Part shown: in pieces, positions 18,716-30,671 of the stretch
How positions within the stretch are numbered: the stretch's first letter is position 1
Layout: each line of letters begins with the position of its first letter
Source: Cercophora sp. LCS_1
Taxonomy: Eukaryota; Ascomycota; Sordariomycetes; Sordariales; Lasiosphaeriaceae
Reading direction: 5' to 3'
Assembly: GCA_036250225.1 (NCBI GenBank)
Contig: JAPZLL010000010.1
Coordinates: forward strand, 1,149,690 to 1,213,689
Length of the DNA stretch: 64,000 nt
The notes under the pieces: generated by a model
What the model was told of the DNA's origin: nothing
The model's input: the letters and a program-made list of their open reading frames with translations, nothing else
Databases searched by the model: none
Translations under genes and position numbers: made by a program

Positions 18716-21513
18716 TCAAAGGTTCATCAATCCCAAGACAACCACTCCAAACACAACAGCTATCCCTGACGTGCCCAAAATGCCCGCCCCGGCGACAACA
18801 ACAGGGGGCTTGATCCCGGCAGTGCCGTTGCCAGGGTTTCCGGGAGCTGCCGTGTAGTAAGGTCCCCCACCGGGAGCAACGGCGGTAGCGAGAGTCGTCT
18901 CTGCCCCACTCCAGCCCGTGGGCTTGGCCGGAGGCTCACCGTCCCATGCAGGCTTGCCACCGCTGGGTTTGAGGGGAACATCCCCGTCCCACGCTGGCTT
19001 GCCACCCTCGCTCCCACCGGTAGGTTTCGCCAGGCCAGGGAGCCCGGTCAGGACCGGAATGCCACCCCTCGACGGCCCGGCGGCAGTTGGCCTCGGGCCA
19101 ACTGGGTGTCTGGCGGTAAAAGTAGACGCGAAAGGGTCTTCACTGCATCCAGGGACAACGCGAGGTGTGGCACGAGCCAGGTCGACAGGCACAACGGTGA
19201 TTGGGAACAAGGCGGTGCGGGTGGCTCCCGCAGAGGCGCATCCGTGACCGGCGGCGGAGCAGATGAAGGTCTGAGGAATGGCGTAGGTGCCGGTGGTGGC
19301 GGGGCAGACGGTCAGGTGAGCAGTGATGATTTCTGTGACGACGGCACCGGCGTGGCAGGCTGTCTTGTGAGGGGCACACGAGGTGATGGTTGACGTGGTG
19401 GTGTGGGTGAAGGTGATGACAGTGCGGGTCGACGTCGGGTCGACGGACCAGGCTGAAGATGCGGAAGCGGAAGCGGACGCTGAGATGGAGATGCTGACTG
19501 ACGAGCTCACGGCGGCTGAGACTGAAGACGCGGAGGTTGAGACGTCCGAGCTGGCCGGGGCGGCGGACGAGACAGCGGACGAAGCGGAGCTAACAATTGA
19601 CGATGCGGAGGCCGATGCTGAAGCGGAAACGTAGGAGCTCGCGGATGAGATGGCCGAGCTGATTGTTGACGAAATGTCGTCATCGGGGTCACAGTAGTCG
19701 TCCTCGGAAACAATGGAGCTTGCAGCCGAGGCAGATGCTTGAGCAGAGCTCGCCAGGGATGCTGAAGCCGTGATAGACGAGGGAGAAGCTGAACTGATAG
19801 CCGATGACGCGACGGACGAAACAGCAGACGAAGGCGGCGCGCTACTGGCCGAGCTGGCCTGGCTTGAAACGGCCGAGACAATAGAGCTCACCTGGCTGGA
19901 CACAGCAGAGGCCGAAGATGCAGCCGACGAAACCGAAGCAATAGACGAGATAGCGGAGGAGACTGCGGACGAGGCGACCGCGCTGCTGGCGGAACTGGCT
20001 TGGCTGGACGCAACAGACACGGACGACGCAACAGATGATGCGGCAGACGAGGCAGCGGACGAAACCGACGCCGAGATCGAGGCGGGGGCCGACGAGACGA
20101 CCGATGACGCAGCAGAAGCAGAAGCAGACGCTGACGACACGACCGTAGAGCTGGCGACAACGGGAGCGCAGGCAGCACCCACCGACGGCACCGCGTCGGC
20201 ACCTTTGCCAATGGCGACCAGGTTGGTGCCACAGTCAGCGGCCTGGGCAAAGTGCAAGTTCCGGTTATCCCAGTCAAAAACGACATATGCGGAGCGGAGG
20301 AATGAGTCGCCGAGAACGGCGAAGGCTGAGATGCACGTTAGACAAACGCTGGCACACGTAAAGTTGGACGCTACTCACAATCCTCGACCGCGCCGAGAAC
20401 ACACAAATTCGTGTTGGGGTAACGCCAGACAAACTCATAATAAGGAACTTTGATCGTCTTTGTCGCAAAGACAAAGTCGATCGATCCACCCTCACCTACG
20501 TCCAGGCAGTCAACAAGGTAGAGATCGGCGCTGGGGACGTATTGCGCGCTGGGGAAGGCGGCAACAAGCTTGTTGAAGATTTGCGTCGGGAACGCGCTGA
20601 GTTGCCTCGAGCTGTCGATGGCCACGGGTTGGCCCTTGCCCCCGGCTGGCACGGTGTAGACGTTGACGACGGTGCCGTCGGCCTGCGTGACCGAGAGCCC
20701 CGCCAGATAAACCCAGAACCTGGTCCAGCCGTCCGGAGACTGCGCAGCCGGGATAATGGGGATCTTGACCAGCTCTCCCTCAAACTTGCCCGTATCAATT
20801 CCGCCAAACACCACGGATCCCTGTGCACTGTCGTAGCCCCGTAGATCCAGACTGAAGGCCCTGCTGTTGATGAGGCTTTGCTGGGCTAGCGAGTCGAGTA
20901 GGAAGGGATACGGGCTGCTCCACCCCAAAAGGTCGGGCGCGAGACCGAGAGTCCCGAAGACCCGGCTTCCGCTGTCGTATGCAGCTCCAAAGATCTGACT
21001 CGTGATAGTGGCGGCTGTCAGTGTCAAACGTTAGCGTGTCTGCGTACGGTAGGTACCGACGGGTCGAATCTGGGACCGCTGCTTACACCCGACCCCGACG
21101 TAATCGCCGACGTACTCAAAGTTCACGTATCCCTCCGCGTATGTGACAGACCCTTGGACGCCGTAGTCGACTAATGACCCCGAAGACGTAAACCGCGGCT
21201 GGGACTGACAAAAGCTCGGATCGGCAGACTTGGAGCATGTCGGATTTGCCCACGTTTCTGATGAAAAAGTATCAATCAGGAATGGAACACTTTGGGCAAA
21301 GTTGCCGAGCTTGAGGTTGATGGTATAGTAGGTCGTCTGGTGGACCTTGGAGCCGACATCCAACTGTCGCTTGGTGTGGTTCGCGGCAACGTCACCCCTC
21401 GGCACGATAGGGAAACGAATGAACCCGTCCTGAGAGACGACGTCGTCCGGGACTGCCAGCACTGCAGTTGGTAGCGCGGCCGCTAGGAGGCCAACGAGCC
21501 ATGGTGAAGGCAT
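18716..21513 (-). CDS. Yapsin-like aspartic protease homologue with long Ser/Ala tail and GPI signal
   Basis: Exons 21087-21513, 20379-21014 and 18716-20325 give 890 residues. Signal peptide 1-20, then a pepsin-fold region to about 400. The first active-site motif reads FLIDTFSSETW (Asp81) instead of DTGSS, and the second VAIDSSRQLS (Asp276) instead of DSGT. Both Asp are kept but both Gly are lost, so activity is uncertain. A Ser/Ala/Val tail of about 240 residues follows, then a Thr-rich Cys region, Pro/Gly-rich repeats (KPAWDG), and a C-terminal hydrophobic segment typical of a GPI-anchor signal. It is probably displayed on the wall or membrane. The start was chosen at MPSPW because it opens the signal peptide. 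Confidence 0.85.
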
Positions 21514-22345
21514 GGCGAAGGTGCAACGAGTGACGAAACAAAAGACCAAAACGAGTGTTGAGTGCCGACGGGCTCAAACAGAGACCCACAAACGAGAGGA
21601 AGGGCAGACAGCAGTGACGGGAATACCGTGTGCGCCGCCACATGGCGGACTCCATCGTTTTATCAAACGGGATTGTGGGAGCAGTTGCAGCCGCCCTCGA
21701 GCTCAGCTCGATCCAGAACGTTGAAAGGTCCAAGCTAAGCTTTATCGGGAGGGACTATCAAGCATGTTCCACTAGTTTCGGCTGCCAGCTCCTTGGCGAC
21801 TCACTAGTGCGCGGTCTGAAGTCTCGGATTCTTGGCAGGGGAACAGCACGTCAAAATCTGATCAAATATCAACAACGCGCAGAATCATTGCCACTCTATC
21901 GTGTAGATAACTTCGAAAGGCAAGCATGACCAGAGAGGAACAAAACGAAACTCATCACCACGTTTCCAACACCCGGCGTAGGACGGCGCTCGATTTCACG
22001 GTCCATCTCCAAATTTTTGTTTGGGCCAAGAGCTGAAAGCCAGGGGTCCAGATCCGCCAAAGCAGGACGCTCCGGGCTCACAACGATGACCCCTGCAGGG
22101 GGCGTCAACACCAACCCCACCACGCGTTTCTGCACCAATCGTCGACGACACGCATCTTAGAATATGGGGCTTCAATCCGGGTCAACCTTTTCGCTGGTTC
22201 TTGCTTTTGCTCGAAGACGCGACCTTCAACTTTTAGGTGTTATGAATCCATGATCACCACCCAACCCACAGAGCTCCATCCGAAAACGCAACCAGCACTT
22301 TCCATCGCCAAGTGTTGCGCGGATACCCAACGATTCTCTACCTAC
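21514..22345. other. Intergenic between protease and LysM genes
   Basis: Both neighbours are on the minus strand, so this holds the protease promoter and the 3' end of the LysM gene. No further gene seen. Confidence 0.5.
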
Positions 22346-23538
22346 CTACGCAACCCCAACACAGGCAAAATAGTCGGCATACAGCATGGTGCAGTCCGCC
22401 CTCGCAAACGGGTTCCACCGCACAATCTCCTGCGGCGAGATGCGATGCCGACTAGCAATCGTCTCGCACGTGTCTCCTCTCCGGACATAGTAGAACGTCT
22501 GGCAGTTTGTGACCATGTCGGGCTGGTGCGGGAGGGGCGTGGCGATTCCGTTTCGTCCGAGACTTGGGGCCGCAGGTACTTCGATTGTCCGTGTTGCTGT
22601 TGCTGTTGCTGTTGCTGTTGTAGTTGCGAGTGAAGTGACTGTCGCGACACGTGTGACGGTTGTTGATCGAGTGACTGGCAGCGTAGTCGTAATAGTCCGA
22701 AGCGCACTGATCGTTGACGTTATGGTAATGGGGGTGGTGATAACTCTTGTGACTGGAAGTGTGGTGACAGCCGTTTGAGTTGTTAGGACCGTCGTTAGTG
22801 CAGCGACTGTGACTGTCGTAGTGACCAATCTCGTGATCGAAGACGTGCTAGGGGATGTGATGGTGATCTTCTCAGTGTGGGTCAAACTCTGGACTTCTGT
22901 CGCGCTGATAGTGATCGGAGACGCTGTCACAGTAATTAAGACGGTGTTGATCAGCGAGACCCGTTCGGTCAGGGTGATAGCCGATGAAGATGTGACAGTG
23001 ATCATTTGGGTGTCGGATATTGTAGTGCTGACAGTGGAGGTGATGGGAACTGTGACGTTCACCTGGACTGGTGATGTCACAGTGGCGATGGACGAGACTG
23101 TGAAGCTTGTGGTGAATATTAGAGTCTCTGTCAGTGTACTGACAGCAGTAGCGCTCGGTCCCGCCAAGTCTGTTTTGGTCACAGTGACTGATACGGCGGA
23201 GAGATGAGGATTCGCTTCAGCAACACAAAATGACTGGTTGACCTGAAGTGCATCACATGGAAGAGACAAGGAGGGATTCTGGAGAATATTTTCAGCGCGT
23301 GGTCTGCTGTGGCATCGATGACGTTTACCCATTGCACAAAATCGACGGGAGACACTTCAAACTCCGCTTCCACCCGGCCACATGTCCAATCACCGGTATT
23401 GTCAAGCCACCAGGTGCAATACTTTGTTGTTGCTGGGTCAAAGCCATATTTCGGAATGACGTTCCGTATTGATTTGTGGCCGCCCGCTGTTGCACTCTTC
23501 GCGGCGAGTAAGGGAAATAAGAGACTTGACGGATGCAT
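22346..23538 (-). CDS. Secreted protein with two LysM domains and Thr/Val-rich linker
   Basis: Exons 23329-23538 and 22346-23278 give 380 residues. The start at MHPSSLLFPLLAA gives a signal peptide. Splicing joins a first LysM (YCTWWLDNTGDWTC ... VDFVQWNPSLSLPCDALQ, about residues 38-87). A second LysM ends the protein (CQTFYYVRRGDTC ... EIVRWNPFARADC). Between them lie about 240 residues of Thr/Val/Ser-rich sequence with many TVT and TIT steps. LysM domains bind chitin oligomers or peptidoglycan; secreted fungal forms mask chitin from host receptors or shield hyphae. The spacer is longer than the short linkers of compact LysM effectors and may hold the domains apart or within the wall. Function is inferred from the family. 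Confidence 0.85.
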
Positions 23539-24053
23539 CACGATTGATGCTTGTGCTGTCAAAATGATGCAATCTCGAAGCGTGAATTTCTGAGAAGTCC
23601 CAAAGGGGAAAACACCCGTCTGCATCCTGGACTCTTTATGTTCAAGTGCTGCCCGAGACTCATGCAATCGTGTACCTTTTGCATGTGAATAAATGAATTA
23701 GATTGATGCGGTTGAATCAAGCAGCGGGCTTACAGTCGTATCAAGATAAAGTATTTGGTTCTCGACGCAGTCCACGTCAGCAAGAAAGCTCGCGTGTTTG
23801 CTCATATACAACGTGCATGCATATTCGGTTACGATCTTCGGCGACCTGACCAACCAGCGTGTGGAGGTGGCACAGCAAGCTACCCCTCCATCTCTTCATC
23901 GGTCGGGAAACATAATATGAAGTTGAAGATTGATGAATTATTACCTGAGAAATACACTAGGTAAGTCCCAAAACCAAGCTCCATTGTTAAACCCGTCGAG
24001 TTACCTTGCGTCTCACTTTTGACCGTCCGACTCGGAGCAATGTTTAGATGGAA
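23539..24053. other. Intergenic between LysM and fasciclin genes
   Basis: About 500 bases, somewhat AT-rich, with the LysM promoter and the 3' end of the fasciclin-domain gene. No gene seen. Confidence 0.5.
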
Positions 24054-25209
24054 CTACAGATTGAATAGACCAGCCGCGGCAGCCAAGACAGCAATTTCAC
24101 CGAGAGCAGCGGAGTTCATCCCAGCGGCACCAGTAACAACTGTTCCAGTTGCGGACGGAGCAATTCCCGTGGATGTGGGCGTAGCATTAGCGTTCGAAGG
24201 GATTAGGACCCTGAAACCGTTAGCATCTTCAGCAACATTTTATCGAGACCTGTGTTGTAGACTTACTCGTCAATGACATGAACAACGCCATTCTTGACCA
24301 GAATGTTGGGCTTCACGACCTGGGCATCATTCACAAAGATGCCATTCCCCTGTACAGTAAAGGTGACCTCGCCTCCCTGCACCGTCTGAGCAGTCCCGTT
24401 GCCAACGTCAGAGCTGTAGACGACAACGCCGGGGATGACGTGGTATCCGAGCACGGCGGTCAGCTCTTCAATGGTCAGGTTGGCTGCGACGGCACTGATG
24501 GCGTCGAAAGCGGCATTGTTGGGGGCGAAGAGGGTCAGCTGGTCAAGATCGGACAGCGTGTTGACCAAGTTGGCCTGCACGACGGCCGCGGTGAGAGATG
24601 TCAGGTCATTCTCAGCAAGAGCGTCAGTGAGGTTAGGCGGGATTGAGAGGACGTTGTCGATGACGTGGATGGTACCGCCGGTGAAGTTGAAGTCCTGCAA
24701 GAGAGCGGCTGTCAGCATACGGCCTATGAGACCAAGGGAAGATGACGTACAGTTGCCTGAACCTTGGCTTCAGCGCCGTTCCCGGTGGTGATGACGACAG
24801 TCCCGTCCTCAGCCTGTGCTCGAAGGCGTTGACCGCCAGAGACGGTGCTGAATGCGGGATCCGTCATGAGTGTGGGGACAAAGGCGGGATCTGACGCACC
24901 CAAAAGGTCTGACGCGTAGAACGTGCCGTTGAGGACGTGGTAAGTCAAGAGGGTGGCAACGAACCCGGGGTCGGACTGCACTTTGGCTGCTACAGCCGGG
25001 TCGGCGAGGATAGCGCTGAATGCCTGATCGCTGGGTGCGAGGATGGTGATGCCCTGGAGGCCAGCAAGGGTGTTGACAAGCTCAGGTTGTTGGCCGAGCA
25101 AGCTGACGAGCGTCGACAAGCTATTGTTGTGGGAGGCAAGGACATCAGACAGGCTCTGCGCACACGCCTGCTGGGCTGCTGCGAGGCAAAGAGCTTTCTT
25201 AATCTGCAT
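24054..25209 (-). CDS. Fasciclin (FAS1) domain protein, GPI-anchored
   Basis: Cell-surface adhesion-type protein. Exons 24751-25209, 24267-24694 and 24054-24210 give 347 residues. Signal peptide about 1-18. FAS1 domain 1 spans about 20-150 with ITILAPSDQAFSAIL and LLTYHVLNGT. Domain 2 spans about 160-296 with LTLFAPNNAAFDAI, VLGYHVIPGVVVYSSD and NGVVHVIDEVLIP, the last rebuilt across intron 2. The tail is Ala/Thr-rich and ends in a hydrophobic stretch (IAVLAAAAGLFNL), a GPI-attachment signal. Both introns are 56 nt. Fungal FAS1 proteins are linked to adhesion and appressorium or hyphal surface function; the role here is inferred. Confidence 0.92.
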
Positions 25210-27052
25210 CGTGAATGTTGAAGTGGGGTTATCCTGAGGAATGAAACAACTAGAGTTGGGGACGAGGAGAATCGTGGACTAGGCGAACGCTTGGGATACT
25301 TGATGGCAAGACTCAAACAAGAGTTAGCGGGAGACGGCGGTTACGTTATATAGTCGACTTGAGGCTCAGCTACTCTTTCTCACCCGCCAGCACGCCCTTG
25401 ACCAAGTTCGAGTCCATCGCAGCCGAGGTGCCAAGACATCTTCCTTCCAAGCTGTGGTGGGGACAAAGACAAGGAAGCCTCGACGCCATGGCTGGATGCG
25501 AAGAAGACAACCAACGAGGTCGACGATTCCTGTTGATGGCGCCAGATCTTGCGTGGCTGCAAGGGCTGGGCATCGGGGCGCCGGGGACTCGAGATCGGAC
25601 ATTGCCAGGGCAATGAAACGATGCGGACCGTTGCGGAAGGTCTTGGCGCTGTTGTTCGCGGAATTTTGTCACTGATGACAAAGAATGCGAACCGACGAGC
25701 TTGACGTCGTGGGAACTTCTGACGTCTTCGCCTCGGCACTGGAAGGTTCGGATGCGAAGACAACCAATCAGAGAGGTCCAGGACTCACACAACACCAACT
25801 TGGCGATCGAGCTACAGAGTGGACCCGCCATCGTGATCTCGTCAATCGGGCTGTGCAGCCACGCTTCGGCATGGCATGCCAGGATTTACCGCAGAAACCC
25901 GGGACGCATTATTAAGCTAATTACGGAGTGCAGTTCTCCGCGAGTATGGAAAAGTCGGCGCGTTCCTCGGGGAGAAGGAGTGAAGAATGAGTCCAACCGC
26001 TAACACTGGAATCATCTATCTCGTATTGTACAAGAAAACAGCATAGGTTCAAATTTGCCTAAAGGGCATTAAATGGTTTCAAGGAATTTTCCAAGAGCTA
26101 AATAATAATGACTTTTGCAACAAATGCTGTTTTTGAAGTTCTTCCGCTTGTTCTCTCTACCTTCGTCCCCTTGCAAAGGCGTGCATCTCCTCATGGGAGG
26201 CCGGTGTTTCTGTCCAAGGTGCACTTGGCATTTGAACTCTTTATTCACACCACTTCAAGTACCAGGCCGAGAGATTAATTTGGGTTGCTATAGTCTAATA
26301 CCTAGTTCTCAGAACCGTTTTTGCCCTTGATGCAAAGCATGACCCAGCAAAACACCACATCATGGCGTGAAACGTGAGATGACGATCAAGTTACCTACTT
26401 TCAAACGGCCGCCAATCTCAGAGCGGCGACTTGGCAGATACTACGATGCTGACTCTTGGCCGCGATGATGAGCCGGGCAATCAAAAGTTCTCTTGGGCGG
26501 ATTTTGAGTTGGGGCACTGTCTTGATTGTGGATGAAGAAAATCCGAGCTGATGTGAAGTGAGCCGATTTCCCGAGACTGCCGCTATGGCACCAAAGGATC
26601 CGCGGATTATTGACGCGGCCCGACCCAACTGGCATCGTGGAGGGTGGGGGCTATGTGGCAGTAATCGGCAACAGTCACCGTCATCGGACACAAATGCATT
26701 CAGCCCAACTTGGCAGACAAATCAGCGTCTCCAACGGCCAACTTTGGGGCCTTGGTGCCCAGCCACATGCAATATTCGGGCAAGTTAACATGCAAGAACC
26801 CCCCCATTACAGCGTCGTCCCGCCCGTAAGCCACGCCCGGTTCTTGCGAGCTGGCTCTGTGGCGCCTGCAGCGACCTTGTGTGAATCCTGCAGCCTCGCA
26901 TCTTGGGCCCTCGAAAAGGATGAGGATGGCGTGCATAATAATAACGGCCCCAACTTGGGGATCCAAGCCAAAACAGCTTCTCCAACTCCCTTGGATTTTC
27001 AGATTCGGCTGGCTATTGCACTCAGGTTTGCACTCCGTTTCGCAAAATTGCC
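25210..27052. other. Long intergenic region, no gene recognised
   Basis: 1.8 kb between divergently oriented genes (fasciclin minus, membrane protein plus). Overlapping frames at 25359-25920 and one at 26610-27056 lack motifs, start context and introns. Both promoters must lie here. Confidence 0.5.
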
Positions 27053-28578
27053 ATGAGTGCTGTGACGACTTCGACTTTGTCGCTGCTCCCTACTCCAACG
27101 CCTCCGCCCTTATCATGGCAGAACCCGCCGATTTCGTCATTCAACTTTAGCAGGAACTGCACCGCGGCGGGGATATGGGTGGCCTCCGACGAGGTAGAGT
27201 ACATTGCAACCCTCAACTATATCCGCGACTCGCTACCCGATGACTTCTCGCCGCCGCCGTCCGACTACCAAATCTTTGAGTGGTTCACGTCTAACGTCGC
27301 GCACAACAACCAGACGCTGTACATGCGAATGGCCGAAGTCGCCATCTCCGAGTGCCGATACGAAGCCTGCCGCTCGCTCGACTGGCAGGGCATCGCCGAC
27401 CTCGCCGGGATAGGAATGGTCATCACGTACTTTCTCGAAGCCGGTTTCACTAGCGTATTGTTGCTCCTGCTTTCGCTCGACTGTCATTTCTCCGAGACCT
27501 CGCAAGTTGGAACCTGGCTGTCGTACATCGGAGTTCCGACACCACACATCCCCTACCGACTGTCGGCTGCATTGTATGGATGTCTGGACGAGTTCCTCAA
27601 CAGCGCGACCGTGTTTGCGATTTCCATGCTTGCCGCTTCCATCTTTGAGAACTCGTACAACACCATGACCAAGGGCGAAGAAAGCACTGTCTATGCGACG
27701 CTGCTCTCCATCCTTCTCCCCATCTTTACCGTTTTCCCCGTCGCCATTTTGCAGGCGACCGCACGTGGAAGTCTGCGCCGTGCCCGCCTGCGGACGACCA
27801 TCTGGATGCTCTTGGTCGTTTTGGTCATTGCGACATCCATCCTTGGCATGACGACGTTTCGGATCCTCAGCGATGACGATGGCCCGGATTTCTATGCTGA
27901 CCGTTCGGCCCAGCAGTCGTTTGAGCGGTGGTGCGCCCCGAAAGAGGACGAGTTTTCGGTTCGGCCGGCGTTCAAGGTCGCTGCTATTGTCTTTGGTGTC
28001 TTTTCAGGCGTATGGTTTGTTGTTGTCTTCAACTTTATGCAGATCCCGTTCTTGGAGACGGCAAGGTGGGCCGTCAAGCTCCGAGAGGTTTGGTGGCTGG
28101 TGGTCTCTGGGCTGAGCTTCGTTGGCATGTGGACGTACCTTGCCCTGTTCACTGAGTATCGGCGATTGATCGTCGAGAGGGCGGGTTTCTCGCAGCAGGA
28201 CACGCGGTGGAGTGTTGGCCAAGTGCTTGCCTTGGCGACCTGGACACCCGTGATTGTGGATTTCTTGTACATCCTCGTGTGTAAGTTCATGCTTTTGCCC
28301 ACCATTGGTGCATCGGTCATACTGAACGGTTTGCAGTTGGGCCCCAGGCTGGACTTGAGGGTCGCGTATCGAAGAAGTGGCACGTTTCCGTTGGACAAAA
28401 ACAGCAGGGCAGCCAAGAAAAGATCACCATGCCCCAGGACAAGGCGCCTTTGGTCGATGATGTGGAACTCGACTTTCCCAGTCCCGAGTTCCCTTATGCT
28501 CGATCGTCCCCGAGGGAAGATGCAGAATTACTTCAGCGAAGTTTGGGATACAGCCCGACATTTCGACGCCCTGGGTGA
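27053..28578 (+). CDS. Polytopic membrane protein, about seven segments, function unknown
   Basis: Exons 27053-28280 and 28337-28578 give 489 residues. The intron (GTAAGT ... TTGCAG, branch CTGAAC) joins FLYILV to FGPQAGLEGRVSKKWHV and removes a poorly conserved-looking readthrough. The N-terminal region is non-membrane with Cys pairs (NCTAAGIWV, ISECRYEACRSLDWQG). About seven hydrophobic segments follow, starting with LAGIGMVITYFLEAGF, and the C-terminus is polar and acidic. The ECRYEACRSLDWQG...LAGIGM layout is seen in many uncharacterised fungal membrane proteins. No transporter or receptor motif was recognised. Confidence 0.8.
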
Positions 28579-28966
28579 GACTGCGGGACGACCCATATGA
28601 CCGACTTTAGTATTGGTTGAGGGCAAAGTTTGGTTGCAAGGGGAAGGGGAAAGGGATTTCCGGTCTGGTTTCTCTCACAGTTTGTCAAGAATGCATGGAG
28701 ACTGCATTAGCATGGACGGTCCTTCGCATACCTAGACATAATTCTTAGTAACAAATACATTTCAATCCTTGATGCTTTGAATCTCTGGACTTCACCAGCA
28801 CAAGCTTTTGACAGGAGAAATAAGTTTCTAAAATGAGAGCATGTGAAACCAAATCTCAAGGTCCATTTTGCCACAAGACTGAAAGCACCTTGATGGATAC
28901 ACCTTTGTGAAGAAATACTGACACATTCCGTTACATTCCAATATTTCCATTACATACTCAGCCCCT
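28579..28966. other. Convergent intergenic region
   Basis: About 390 AT-rich bases between two genes that converge. Expected to contain both 3' ends. No gene seen. Confidence 0.55.
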
Positions 28967-30671
28967 TCAAGCTACCAACGGCTTGCTCCCCTGTGGAAGT
29001 GTAATCTTAAACACCAAGGCCTGACTGTCGAGAAACGGGACAGTAGCACTCGTATCCACGAACCTAACATTGCCAAAATTTGCGTATCCTATTGCTCCCA
29101 TTAGCTGAGACACCATCTGTGAAGACATTTTCTCTTACCATTGTTTGTGATAAAGTCATTGTCAGACAGGGTAACCAGGAAATACTCTCCCTTGGCGTCA
29201 CAGTCACCCTCCTTGGTGGGGCTGACAGGCAGGAGTGCCAGTGCCTCCCACTTTTCATTGAGAAGACCAAGGTCGACCGGGGCGCCGTTGTGAATGACAT
29301 CTCCACCCCCGCTGGTCTTGAACTTATTCAGCTCCGAATTAAGGTTAAAGTCCAAGAACGGACACAGCTTCGCGGCCGTGATACCGCTGACCAAAGCATC
29401 AGCTGGCGAGGAAACTGTCAGTAACAAAAAAACAGCGACCGAAATGAGTAATACGCACAAGGACTTTCGATTCCGCCGCTGGTGATATTGCCGTTTTGGA
29501 TGTCGTCGTACTTGGTTCCCTTGATGTTTGTTGCGCCTGCAATGTCCACAACGTCGACATGTCGGTATCGTGACAACGGGTCTTTTTGCCCACGACCGAC
29601 GCCCGAGTCACGCGCCAGGACGAGGAACTGGGACTCGGAGACATAGTGGATTTCCGACTGTGCGGCAACGCGCGTCGCCGACTTGGCATTGAGAAATGTT
29701 GGCAGTGGGACGACATACTCGGCCTCCAATGTCACCTTCTTCCCCAGCGAGTACTTGAGAAGCCTTGTGTTGCGACGCTTCGAAGAGGACGCCCCGCCGT
29801 CCTGCCGGGCTGCGGACTGCAGCATGACCCAGAGTGTCTTGCCGTCCGGGCTGATGGTGAGGCCCTCGAAGCCCTGATTGTTTTGGCGGCCATGATCCGG
29901 GTCTTTTGGGCTGGGCACCTGTTCGCTGTCGTAGATGGGCGGCGTGTTGGAGTTGAAGCTGACGACACCCTTTCGGACAGGAAGGAGGGCGTCGGGAGGC
30001 TGGATGGCTGTCACCATCTTGCCCTTGGAATTGAATTTGTAGACGAACGGGCCGTATTCGTCGCTGATCCAAAAGGAGCCGTCCTCGTCGACGACCAAAC
30101 CCTCCGCATCAATGGAGATGCGCTTGTCACCCGGCCCGGCACCTCCGAACCCGTCTCCGGGGTACGTCGCGGCCGGCATGCTGGGGAATCCAGGGTATGT
30201 CAAGCCACCTGTGAAGTCGGGGTCGAGGCCCGTTACTGGCTTGCCGTCTGGGCCGCTTAGGAGGATGGAACGCTTGTATTTGAACACCAGGTTGGGGGCT
30301 GAGGGCTTCGCGACTGTCGCCTCCGGAGCAGGGGTGAAGGTGATGTCGAAGACATGAACCCGTCCGATGAAGTTGATTGTGCCGTTGGTGTTGAAGCCCC
30401 TGTCCGGCAGCCCGAAGAGGGTACCCTTGTACTGTTTACCGGCCTTCTTCCAATCCTTTACTGCCATAGAAGAGCCAATGCTGATGGTGTCGCCGTATTG
30501 GTCCCGGAGGTCGTGTGCGACGGTACCATAGCCCGCAAGATTGTCGTATGTGTATGCTTGGCCATTGCAAGAGATAGAGACTGGTGTGGCTGAAGACCGC
30601 CGAGCAATCGTCGAAGACGCAACAAAGCCAAAGGACGAAGCAACGACTGCCACTTGGCTGAGACACACCAT
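28967..30671 (-). CDS. Secreted phytase-like (esterase-like) beta-propeller protein
   Basis: Exons 29459-30671, 29139-29402 and 28967-29088 give 532 residues. The start at MVCLSQ opens a signal peptide. The body matches the phytase-like domain family (PF13449): FGLPDRGFNTNG, GLTYPGFPSM, EGLVVDEDGSFWISDEYGPFVYKF, GFEGLTISPDGKTLWVMLQS and, after splicing, LNEKWEALALLPV, YFLVTLSDNDFITNNGYANFG and ALVFKITLP. These proteins are probable extracellular beta-propeller hydrolases; bacterial relatives include alkaline phytases and esterase-like proteins, but substrates of fungal members are mostly undefined. For intron 1 the acceptor CCAG at 29403-29406 was chosen because an upstream CTGAC would be the branch point; the alternative acceptor adds four residues. 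Confidence 0.88.

Noticed and set aside
19770..20453. Open frames on the plus strand across the protease gene (for example 227 codons, Asp/Glu/Ala-rich)
   Set aside because: They are antisense shadows of the Ser/Ala low-complexity tail.
22509..23207. Val/Thr-rich plus-strand frames opposite the LysM gene
   Set aside because: Antisense reading of the TVT linker; no start context or domain.
26610..27056. 148-codon frame before the membrane-protein gene
   Set aside because: It has no motifs, does not start with ATG, and overlaps the ATG of the better supported gene.
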